From VGPI01 sp964482845 (GTDB taxonomy: Bacteria; Cloacimonadota; Cloacimonadia; Cloacimonadales; Cloacimonadaceae), in NCBI GenBank assembly GCA_964482845.1, contig CAYZZE010000010.1:1-31645 (forward strand): a stretch of DNA of 31,645 nt, written 5' to 3'. The stretch's first letter is position 1. Every line of letters begins with the position of its first letter. Position numbers and translations under genes: made by a program. Under the pieces are notes generated by a model, which was not told where the DNA came from, did no database searches, and saw nothing but the letters and a program-made list of their open reading frames with translations. Below, in pieces: positions 25,270 to 31,645 of this stretch.

Positions 25270-26028
25270 TCATTGCTTCGCGTGCCGTTTGGTAAGGAGA
25301 TACGTCCGGTAGCGTCTTTTAGCATCTTCATAGGACTCCAGATGAAAATCGAAGCCGGATCCTCCGATGATCTTTTCCCAGTCGGGGATGCTAAAAACCC
25401 CCAGGTGATGGGTTTCCTGCTCGATCCGGAGTCCTTGCGGGGTTCGGATTAGATAGAGGAAGAGACATTCATAAGTGGTGTCCGTGGGGTCGGGGTCATA
25501 ATTGACGGTGACATAGACCACTGAGGTGTCGGGATGTTTATGATGAGGAGTGGACTGGAAGTGCTCTACCTCGTTCTGGATAAAATCCTCCTTGCAGGTG
25601 TCAAGGGTGAGAATTGCCATGCCGTCATCCGCCAAGTGCTTGTGGCAGTTATGTAAGACCTTGGCGAGATCATGGCAGGAAGTGATGTAGCTGATGGCAT
25701 CCCCGACAAGGACGACGTCAAAGTTGCGCTCAAGATCGAATTGACGCATATCGGCACAAATGGTCGGGATGCCGGGATTGAGTTCGGCGCAGAGCGACAG
25801 CATTTGTGGGCTTATATCCAAACCCGTAACTTCGTAGTGGTTTTTCAGGGAATAGAGAGATTTGCCGCCGCCACATCCCAAATCCAGCGCACCCCGGTAA
25901 TTCCCGCGTCCAAAACGGTCGAGCCAATCCACTACCTGACCGATGTATTCGGCGTATTCTCCAGCGGGGTCACCCCACATCCGCCATAACCAGCCAAGGT
26001 CTGTGTATAATCTTTGTTTATCAGACAT
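25270..26028 (-). CDS. Class I SAM-dependent methyltransferase
   Basis: The 252-residue enzyme has motif I LDLGCGGGKS, then GLDISPQML, and a motif near VLVGDAISYI for the later SAM-binding strand. The N-terminal YTDLGWLWRMWG region and the C-terminal half are typical of small-molecule methyltransferases. The substrate is unknown. The first ATG (26028) is preferred over a GTG two codons upstream. The gene is separated from ftcD by about 100 bases and from the ferritin-like gene by about 160. The latter gap contains a 7-bp inverted repeat (ACGGTCA/TGACCGT) near 25172-25202. Confidence 0.85.
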   Translation of the reverse strand: MSDKQRLYTDLGWLWRMWGDPAGEYAEYIGQVVDWLDRFGRGNYRGALDLGCGGGKSLYSLKNHYEVTGLDISPQMLSLCAELNPGIPTICADMRQFDLERNFDVVLVGDAISYITSCHDLAKVLHNCHKHLADDGMAILTLDTCKEDFIQNEVEHFQSTPHHKHPDTSVVYVTVNYDPDPTDTTYECLFLYLIRTPQGLRIEQETHHLGVFSIPDWEKIIGGSGFDFHLESYEDAKRRYRTYLLTKRHAKQ

Positions 26029-26129
26029 GATCACTCTTTTCCCATATTATGACGAACTATGGGGAAGCGCTGCCGAGAACATGGGGAAACCTTGGTAGTT
26101 TGCCCGATCTGATTAGCATGGATGTTACT

Positions 26130-27800
26130 CTATGGCTGGATCCTGCCGAGCACTTCGGTTTCGACAGCGGCGGCAATCTCCTCAATCTCCTGGATCAGGG
26201 TGGCGGAACGGTCGAGTATGTCTGATTTGAAAGCGTTGTCGTTGATCCCGCTGATATTGATCAGGACGTTGTAATAGGCGGCTTTGGCGGCGGTGAGGGC
26301 GGTAAGGGCAGCTACACCGGCATCTGAGAGGGCGTTGGCATTTCCGACCCTGGCCACTTTTTGGGCGAGTTTGACCGCCTCCAGAGAAAGTTCCAGCGTC
26401 TCAAATGGCACAAGGATCGCTTGTTGGGTGCTTTTTTCCACGGAGGCGTTGCGGACGGTGATTTCCTCCTCGGTCTTTTTGGGGAGGCGCATGGCATCCA
26501 TCATGGTATTGAAGGCATCGGTGTCGAGATCGATGCATTGCAGCGCTTTTTCTTTGATCGGCTGTCCGGCTTCGGCACACTGATGCACCTCATTTTGGAC
26601 ATTCTCGTAGCCCTTTTTATCGATCGTAAGATTGGAGACCATGGCAGACAGAGCGCCGGACATTGCCAGACACAGCGCTGCCACACTACCACCGCCCGGA
26701 GCGGGAGCATCAGTGGAAAGCAGGTCACAAAAGCTTTCAAGGGTCATTCCGACCAGATAGTCCTTGCGGGAAATGGCATATTCGATGATCTTCTTATCCA
26801 GTTCAAAGGGGCTCAATTCCGCCAATCCCATCGATTGCACGGCAGTTTCGAGGATCATCCTTTCGGGAATGCCGACGCTTTCGTTCATCTTACGCAGGTA
26901 GTATTTACCGGATTCGAGCAATGCATGCTTGGGGATAAGGCCTACGAGTTCGCTGCCGGTGACCTGGATGCCCATTTCAGCGGCGATTTCACGCACTTTA
27001 TCCAACACGGCATGGGGGGGCGTGATCTTGTAATTGGTCAGGTTGATGGAGATTTGGGCGCGGTTGTAACTGTCGATATACCAGCCTACTGCTTTGCAAT
27101 GGGAGAAGAGGCCGGGGATTATGATCTTATTGCCGTCGGCGTCTTTGACCAGTTTGCCGGTGGCATCTCTTTTCGGTTTGCCGCTTTCGCGGATAGTGAG
27201 GGCAAGGTCGTGCGCTTTTTTCTTGTCGCGGGTATTGAGGTTAATGTTGTAAGCGATGAGGAATTCGCGGGCACCGATGGCGGTGGCTCCGCTGCGGGAA
27301 TTGAAGGCATGGGGACCAAAATCCGGTTTCCAGTATGGGTCTTTGGCCTTTTCCGGCAGTGCTTCATATTCGCCGCTCCGGACAGTTGCCAGGTTGCGCC
27401 ATTCCTCACGTGATGCGGCGTTCTCATAGAGATAGACGGGTATGCCAAGTTCTTCGCCCACCCGTTTGCCCAGTTTGCGGGCATATTCGGCACATTCTTC
27501 CATCGTGATCCCGGAGACAGGGATAAAGGGACAGACATCCGTGGCTCCCATGCGCGGGTGCTCTCCGTGATGTTTGCTCATGTCTATCAGTTCGGCTGCT
27601 TTTTTGATCGCCCAGAAAGCGGCTTCGACCACGGTATCGGGTTCGCCTGCCATGGTAAACACGGTGCGGTTGGTATCGGCACCGGGATCGACGTCCAGGA
27701 GGACTACGCCATTGATCCCCCGGATGACATCGGCGATGGCATTGATCACGAGATGGTCTCTGCCTTCGCTGAAATTGGGGACGCACTCCATCAATCTCAT
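26130..27800 (-). CDS. ftcD: Bifunctional formimidoyltransferase-cyclodeaminase
   Basis: The protein fuses two histidine-catabolism activities. Formimidoyl transfer from formiminoglutamate to tetrahydrofolate occurs in the N-terminal part (about 1-325). The C-terminal part (about 355-556) is the cyclodeaminase, which yields methenyl-THF and ammonia. Catalytic H81 in HHGEHPRMG and the folate/FIGLU region PGADTNRTVF are present. DAPAPGGGSVAA marks the cyclodeaminase. The chosen ATG (27800) has GAGGT upstream and follows the CorC-type gene by one base. A longer reading frame adds 39 unrelated residues inside that gene and was rejected. The 556-residue length is normal for fused FTCD. No other hut gene is in the window. 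Confidence 0.96.
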   Translation of the reverse strand: MRLMECVPNFSEGRDHLVINAIADVIRGINGVVLLDVDPGADTNRTVFTMAGEPDTVVEAAFWAIKKAAELIDMSKHHGEHPRMGATDVCPFIPVSGITMEECAEYARKLGKRVGEELGIPVYLYENAASREEWRNLATVRSGEYEALPEKAKDPYWKPDFGPHAFNSRSGATAIGAREFLIAYNINLNTRDKKKAHDLALTIRESGKPKRDATGKLVKDADGNKIIIPGLFSHCKAVGWYIDSYNRAQISINLTNYKITPPHAVLDKVREIAAEMGIQVTGSELVGLIPKHALLESGKYYLRKMNESVGIPERMILETAVQSMGLAELSPFELDKKIIEYAISRKDYLVGMTLESFCDLLSTDAPAPGGGSVAALCLAMSGALSAMVSNLTIDKKGYENVQNEVHQCAEAGQPIKEKALQCIDLDTDAFNTMMDAMRLPKKTEEEITVRNASVEKSTQQAILVPFETLELSLEAVKLAQKVARVGNANALSDAGVAALTALTAAKAAYYNVLINISGINDNAFKSDILDRSATLIQEIEEIAAAVETEVLGRIQP

Positions 27801-27801
27801 G

Positions 27802-29058
27802 TTATACCTCTTTTTTGTGTATTTTAACCTTGATGATCTTCTTATCGGTTGCCTGCAGGATCTGGATACGGTACTTGCCAAGGGTGAGATATTGTCCCTG
27901 ATGCGGGATCCGCTCAAGCATGTCCAGGATCAATCCGGCGACGGTTTCATAATCGCCTTCGGGCAGTTCTATGTCATATTCATCTGCCAGACGGTCGATC
28001 TCTATATCCGCCATCACCAGCCACGTATTGGGACTGACCTGCACGACCTCCGGAGTTTCTTCATCCTCGTCATACTCATCCTCGATATCGCCGACGATCT
28101 CTTCGAGGATGTCTTCCATCGTGACGATGCCGGCGGTTCCGCCATAGGCATCGACCACGATCGCCATACTGCGCTGATGATGTTGCATATCTTTGAGCAG
28201 GACATCCAGATCGGTGTTCTCAGGGACAAACAGCGCTTCCCGCATCAAGTCCGCCGCCGTCGTATCATCAGCACACTTACGCTTGATGATGTCATAGATA
28301 ATAAGGACACCGAGAATATTATCCAGAGTATCGCGATAAACCGGATAGCGAGTAAAACCTTCGCGACGGGCAATCTTTATGATCTCCGGAAGGGTGGCAG
28401 GGGCGGGAATGCCGATGATCTCGGTGCGGGGGATCATGATGTTATGCGCATCCTGCTCGTTAAATTCCAGCGCATCCTCGATCATTTCCATCGCTTCCGC
28501 GCTCTCGGAATCGGTCTCGGTTTGTGCCAGCAAGAGGGTAAGATCATCTTTGGTCAGATAGGCAAAATCATTGGTATGTTTGATCTTGAGCGCCTTGCCC
28601 AAGCGCAGGTTAAAGCGGGAGACCAATACCACAACTGGCTTGAACAGTATGGAGAAGAAACGGATGACCGGAAAAAGCGCCGGCACCATCTTTTCGGCAT
28701 TGTCGCGAAAGATCGCTTTGGGCATGATCTCGCCGAAAATGAGCACCAGAGTTCCGACAGCAAGGGAAGCCCAGCGGGGATCAAAATAGTCCGCAAAGAG
28801 CCGGCGGCTTATTACTGCTGCCAGCGATGCCAACAGGACGTTGAAGATATTATTGCCCAGCAGGGTGGTGCCCAAGACCCTGTCCGGATGGCGTAAAAAG
28901 GATAGTAACTGAGCACGGGATCGGTTTCGTTTGGCGTCTCTTTCCAGTTTGATCCGGTTAATGGAGATCATCCCGGTTTCAAATCCGGAAAAGAGGAAGC
29001 TCATCAAAATAAAGCCGGTAAGCATCAGAATATAGAGCAAAATGGTGCTCCAAAGCAT
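27802..29058 (-). CDS. CNNM/CorC-family membrane protein (hemolysin-type)
   Basis: The 418-residue protein has a DUF21/CNNM membrane domain (about 1-180, several helices), a CBS-domain pair (about 200-325) and a C-terminal CorC_HlyC domain (about 335-418). Motifs include LFSGFETG in the first helix, GEIMPKAI and DEYGG-like VDAYGGTAGIVTMEDILEE. Family members are linked to magnesium or cobalt efflux and to 'hemolysin' annotations. Its activity is not proven. It uses a strong GGAGG site 9 bases from the ATG and runs straight into ftcD. Confidence 0.93.
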   Translation of the reverse strand: MLWSTILLYILMLTGFILMSFLFSGFETGMISINRIKLERDAKRNRSRAQLLSFLRHPDRVLGTTLLGNNIFNVLLASLAAVISRRLFADYFDPRWASLAVGTLVLIFGEIMPKAIFRDNAEKMVPALFPVIRFFSILFKPVVVLVSRFNLRLGKALKIKHTNDFAYLTKDDLTLLLAQTETDSESAEAMEMIEDALEFNEQDAHNIMIPRTEIIGIPAPATLPEIIKIARREGFTRYPVYRDTLDNILGVLIIYDIIKRKCADDTTAADLMREALFVPENTDLDVLLKDMQHHQRSMAIVVDAYGGTAGIVTMEDILEEIVGDIEDEYDEDEETPEVVQVSPNTWLVMADIEIDRLADEYDIELPEGDYETVAGLILDMLERIPHQGQYLTLGKYRIQILQATDKKIIKVKIHKKEV

Positions 29059-29130
29059 CAGAACTCGCCTCCGGGATGGATCATCCTTTGTTGGTCATGG
29101 TTAGATAACTCACCTTCTTTCATTTACTTA

Positions 29131-30198
29131 TCATCCATCAGCAGTATCATTGCGCCAAGCACTACGCAATGCCTGGACAAACTCATCGATCTCGCCCGCC
29201 AGAAGCGCTTCAAGGTTGTAGGATGTCAAGTTAATTCTATGATCGGTCACCCGGGATTGGGGATAATTATAGGTACGGATCTTGGCGCTCCGGTCGCCGG
29301 TGCTTACCTGTGCTTTCCTGTGACGGGCGATCTCCTGTTCCTGTTTGCTGATCTCGAGGTCGAGCAATCGGGAGCGAAGGACGGATAGTGCTTTGGCTTT
29401 ATTTTTGATCTGGGATTTTTCATCCTGGCAGGTGACCACGATCCCTGAGGGCCGGTGAGTGATACGCACGGCGGAATCGGTGGTATTGACGCTCTGCCCG
29501 CCGTGTCCGCTGCTGCGGTAAACGTCGATGTGCAGGTCATTTTCATTGATATCAAGATCGATATCCTCGGCTTCCGGCAGGACAGCGACGCTAACGGCGG
29601 AGGTATGGATCCTGCCGCTGGATTCGGTGACTGGGATGCGTTGGACGCGGTGAACTCCGCTTTCAAAGCGCATCAGACCATAGACGTTTTCGCCGTTTAG
29701 TTGGAATATGATCTCTTTGAATCCACCGAGTCCGGTGGGATTGCTGTCGATGAATTGCAGTTTCCAGCCCTTTTTTTCGGCATAGTAACCATACATACGG
29801 TATAACTCGCTTACAAACAGCGCGGCTTCTTCGCCTCCGGTTCCAGCACGGATTTCCACGATGGCGTTCTTGGCATCATTCGGATCGGCGGGGATCAGCA
29901 ATTCCCTCAAGTCCTCTTCGGATTGGGCAATTTTGTCCTTCAGGATTTCCATTTCGTGAGCGATCAGCGCGTTCATCTCATCATCGGGGGCAGCGCTGAG
30001 CATAGACCTGGTGTTTTCGAATTGGCGTGTCAGAAGTTGCAGGTGATGCCAGGCGTCCACGATGGTCTGTAGTTCGCGGAAGCGGCGAGTGAGTTGTTTG
30101 TAAACCTTAGTGTCGTTGAGGATGGAGATATCTGCCAATTGGTGTTTGAGGTCTTCATATTCCGCTTCCAGATTTGCCAATTTATCGCGGTTTAGCAT
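29131..30198 (-). CDS. prfA: Peptide chain release factor 1
   Basis: RF1 reads UAA and UAG stop codons. The 355-residue protein has the stop-codon tripeptide P189-V-T191 (an RF1-type PxT, not the RF2 SPF) and the universal G233-G-Q235 in SSGHGGQSVN. Length and domain order are normal. The ATG shares one base with the stop codon of the DUF1385 gene (TGATG), so they are translationally coupled. The rpmE-DUF1385-prfA order is known from several other bacterial groups. Confidence 0.98.
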   Translation of the reverse strand: MLNRDKLANLEAEYEDLKHQLADISILNDTKVYKQLTRRFRELQTIVDAWHHLQLLTRQFENTRSMLSAAPDDEMNALIAHEMEILKDKIAQSEEDLRELLIPADPNDAKNAIVEIRAGTGGEEAALFVSELYRMYGYYAEKKGWKLQFIDSNPTGLGGFKEIIFQLNGENVYGLMRFESGVHRVQRIPVTESSGRIHTSAVSVAVLPEAEDIDLDINENDLHIDVYRSSGHGGQSVNTTDSAVRITHRPSGIVVTCQDEKSQIKNKAKALSVLRSRLLDLEISKQEQEIARHRKAQVSTGDRSAKIRTYNYPQSRVTDHRINLTSYNLEALLAGEIDEFVQALRSAWRNDTADG

Positions 30199-31175
30199 CA
30201 GAGTTCTCCGAGTTCTGTCACTTTGTGTTCGCCGTAATCCATGTCCAATGCGGCTTTCATTGCCACCAGTGCGGTCTCCACCATCTCATCGTCCGGCGGT
30301 TGAGTGGTAATCTGTTGTAGTGCCATGCCTGGAACGGTGAGGATCTTCACGATCGGGTGGTTTATCTTTTTGCCGGAGAATTTGAGGATCTCATAGGATA
30401 CTCCTGAGATCAGCGGGATCATCAGGATATGGTAGCCCAGGCGAAGCAGGACGGGAACCGGCTTGCCCAAAATGTAGATCGAGACCAGCGTATCGGTGAC
30501 CGAAAAGATCAGGATCGCCACCAAGAGGACAAAGAACATAAAACTCGTCCCGCAACGCGGATGGATCGTTGTGAGACGCTGGATATTGGCGACGGTGAGT
30601 TCCTCGTCTTGTTCATAGGCATTTACGTTCTTATGTTCGGCGCCATGATAGCGAAAGACGCGTTTCACATCCTTCATCAAACTGATCAGCCACACATATA
30701 GCACAAAGAAGATGATGCGAAAACCGCCCGCCAGCAGGTTAAAATAAAAGTCCTTACGCGAGAGTTGCAGCCAGTCCGAGATCTTATAGGGCAGCAATCC
30801 AAAGAGGAGAAAAGCCATACCGATGGCAAAGGCAAAACTGAGGATATCCTCCAATTGCTGTAGGGCTTTGGATTTGGTCCTGATCTTTTTACCCTGAGCG
30901 GCGGCTTCGTCATTGAGATCGATCTCATAACGTTTGGCAGAGACGGTGAGTGATTTGATGCCAATGCGCATCATTTCAATCAGCGAGAAGAACCCGCGCA
31001 GGATGGGCGTCCCCATCCATTTGATCCGCAGGGTGATGCTGGTGAATGGGCTCTTAAAAAGTTCGATGCTGCCATCTTTGCGCCGCACCGCCATTGCCAG
31101 CGATTCCGGACCGCGCATCATCACACCTTCGATCACTGCCTGCCCGCCTACGTTTATCTGCTTCTTTTCATTCAT
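30198..31175 (-). CDS. DUF1385 integral membrane protein
   Basis: The 325-residue protein opens with the conserved GGQAVIEGVMMRGP. It then has an LRGF helix, membrane segments in the middle and C-terminal parts, and FRYHGAEHKN and HPRCGTSFM motifs. His, Cys and Arg in the HGAEHK and HPRCG motifs could bind a metal. No function is established to my knowledge. It lies between rpmE and prfA, an arrangement seen widely, which suggests a role tied to translation or growth but not a known one. A GGAA-like site precedes the ATG. Confidence 0.92.
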   Translation of the reverse strand: MNEKKQINVGGQAVIEGVMMRGPESLAMAVRRKDGSIELFKSPFTSITLRIKWMGTPILRGFFSLIEMMRIGIKSLTVSAKRYEIDLNDEAAAQGKKIRTKSKALQQLEDILSFAFAIGMAFLLFGLLPYKISDWLQLSRKDFYFNLLAGGFRIIFFVLYVWLISLMKDVKRVFRYHGAEHKNVNAYEQDEELTVANIQRLTTIHPRCGTSFMFFVLLVAILIFSVTDTLVSIYILGKPVPVLLRLGYHILMIPLISGVSYEILKFSGKKINHPIVKILTVPGMALQQITTQPPDDEMVETALVAMKAALDMDYGEHKVTELGEL

Positions 31176-31252
31176 ACTGATTCCTGATAAAAGAAATCGC
31201 CACTCTCCGGATTATGGGTGGCACGGAAAATGGCGAAGATGATGGGATGTCG

Positions 31253-31462
31253 CTATTTATCGGACTTGAGGTTATACTTGCGCTTAAATTTATCGACGCG
31301 TCCGGCAGTGTCCAGGATCTTCTGTTTGCCAGTGTAAAACGGATGGCAGACATTGCAGATATCGACGTTCATTGTGCCTTTGGTGGAACGGGTCACAAAG
31401 GTATTGCCACAGGCGCAGACCACGCTCACTTTTTCGTATTTGGGATGGATTCCCTGTTTCAT
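31253..31462 (-). CDS. rpmE: 50S ribosomal protein L31 (zinc-binding form)
   Basis: The 69-residue L31 begins MKQGIHPKY and has C-x-C (VVCACG) and C-x-x-C (ICNVCHPFYTGKQ) pairs, so it is the zinc-binding C+ form. AAAGGAG lies about 9 bases before the ATG. It is the first gene of the rpmE-DUF1385-prfA set. A TTGACA on the minus strand (31528-31533) is a possible -35 element, but no good -10 is present. A GGCTC/GAGCC inverted repeat (about 31500-31520) lies in the leader. Confidence 0.96.
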   Translation of the reverse strand: MKQGIHPKYEKVSVVCACGNTFVTRSTKGTMNVDICNVCHPFYTGKQKILDTAGRVDKFKRKYNLKSDK

Positions 31463-31541
31463 TGTATCTATCTCCTTTGGACTAAATCAATGGCGATTTG
31501 GCTCCAAGGAAATTTGAGCCCCCTGGTTGTCAATCATTTTC

Positions 31542-31578
31542 TGGCAGCGGCAAGATTGTCCGATGATCATTGCTGCCA
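31542..31578. repeat. Inverted repeat upstream of rpmE
   Basis: TGGCAGC at 31542-31548 and GCTGCCA at 31572-31578 form a 7-bp stem with a 23-base loop, between rpmE and the window-end repeat. It could be an operator, a leader structure or chance. No T-run follows. Confidence 0.3.
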
Positions 31579-31612
31579 CAATTCAGGATCAGAGTGTGCA
31601 TTCTCACTTACT

Positions 31613-31645
31613 AAAGACCGTTGCACATAGGTGTATCACCGGCTT
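31613..31645. repeat. Inverted partner of the window-start repeat (truncated by the window end)
   Basis: The 33 bases are the reverse complement of 34-66 with one mismatch. The repeat is cut by the window edge just where the ACCGGCT-GA-AGCCGGT hairpin would continue. It probably represents the same dispersed family. Confidence 0.8.

Noticed and set aside
26361..27413. 350-codon plus-strand frame opposite ftcD
   Set aside because: Shadow of the well-supported ftcD; no recognisable motif.
27574..28896. 440-codon plus-strand frame opposite the CorC-type gene
   Set aside because: It lies antisense to a gene with clear CNNM, CBS and CorC domains, shows no domain of its own and has a coding-shadow composition.

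Overview
The window is a compact bacterial chromosomal segment of about 31.6 kb that includes the replication origin region. The genes point to a Gram-negative-type anaerobe. Evidence includes SurA-type periplasmic chaperones, two lipoproteins, and a secreted phosphoesterase with a C-terminal domain resembling type IX secretion (Por) sorting or FlgD-like domains. An NADP-type glutamate dehydrogenase and a fused formiminotransferase-cyclodeaminase suggest amino-acid fermentation. This mix fits Candidatus Cloacimonadota or a relative in the FCB group. That placement is an inference from gene content, since there is no rRNA here.

Left block (203-11382, all minus strand). Reading leftward from the origin: dnaA; a lipoprotein of unknown function; a PPIase lipoprotein; surA; pgpA; yajC; def; fmt; a DUF116 protein; an HtrA-like protease without a PDZ domain; and a secreted metallophosphoesterase. 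Most of these genes abut or overlap by a few bases, so translational coupling is likely. Perfect DnaA boxes (TTATCCACA) lie on both sides of dnaA: six at 9782-9979 and two upstream at 11410 and 11526. This marks oriC. Genes on either side of the origin mostly run away from it.

Origin-proximal gap (11383-12733). This 1.35 kb stretch has no firm gene. It holds the upstream DnaA boxes, a possible 57-residue membrane peptide, a 253-bp element with 35-bp terminal inverted repeats, and a large palindrome with an 11-bp internal duplication. The palindrome recurs at 21291-21363.

Right block (12734-24644, plus strand). It begins with an exported protein of unknown function. Next come two tandem paralogous proteins of about 988 residues, each with two receiver-like domains, a PEP synthase/PPDK-type ATP-grasp domain and a shared C-terminal domain. 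Glutamate dehydrogenase, a GAF-type histidine kinase, a sigma-54-dependent (NtrC-type) response regulator and a nitroreductase follow. The block reads as a signalling and metabolic module. The first paralog keeps a complete phosphoacceptor pocket in its second receiver domain; the second has lost it.

Far-right block (24641-31462, minus strand). Genes, in transcription order: rpmE, a DUF1385 membrane protein, prfA, a CNNM/CorC-family membrane protein, ftcD, a SAM methyltransferase and a ferritin-like protein.

Repeats. The two window ends carry the same 33-bp sequence in inverted orientation (34-66 and 31613-31645, one mismatch). The window may therefore be a whole contig broken at a dispersed repeat. 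Several short palindromes share a CTGAAG core. No rRNA, tRNA, CRISPR array, transposase or phage gene was seen.
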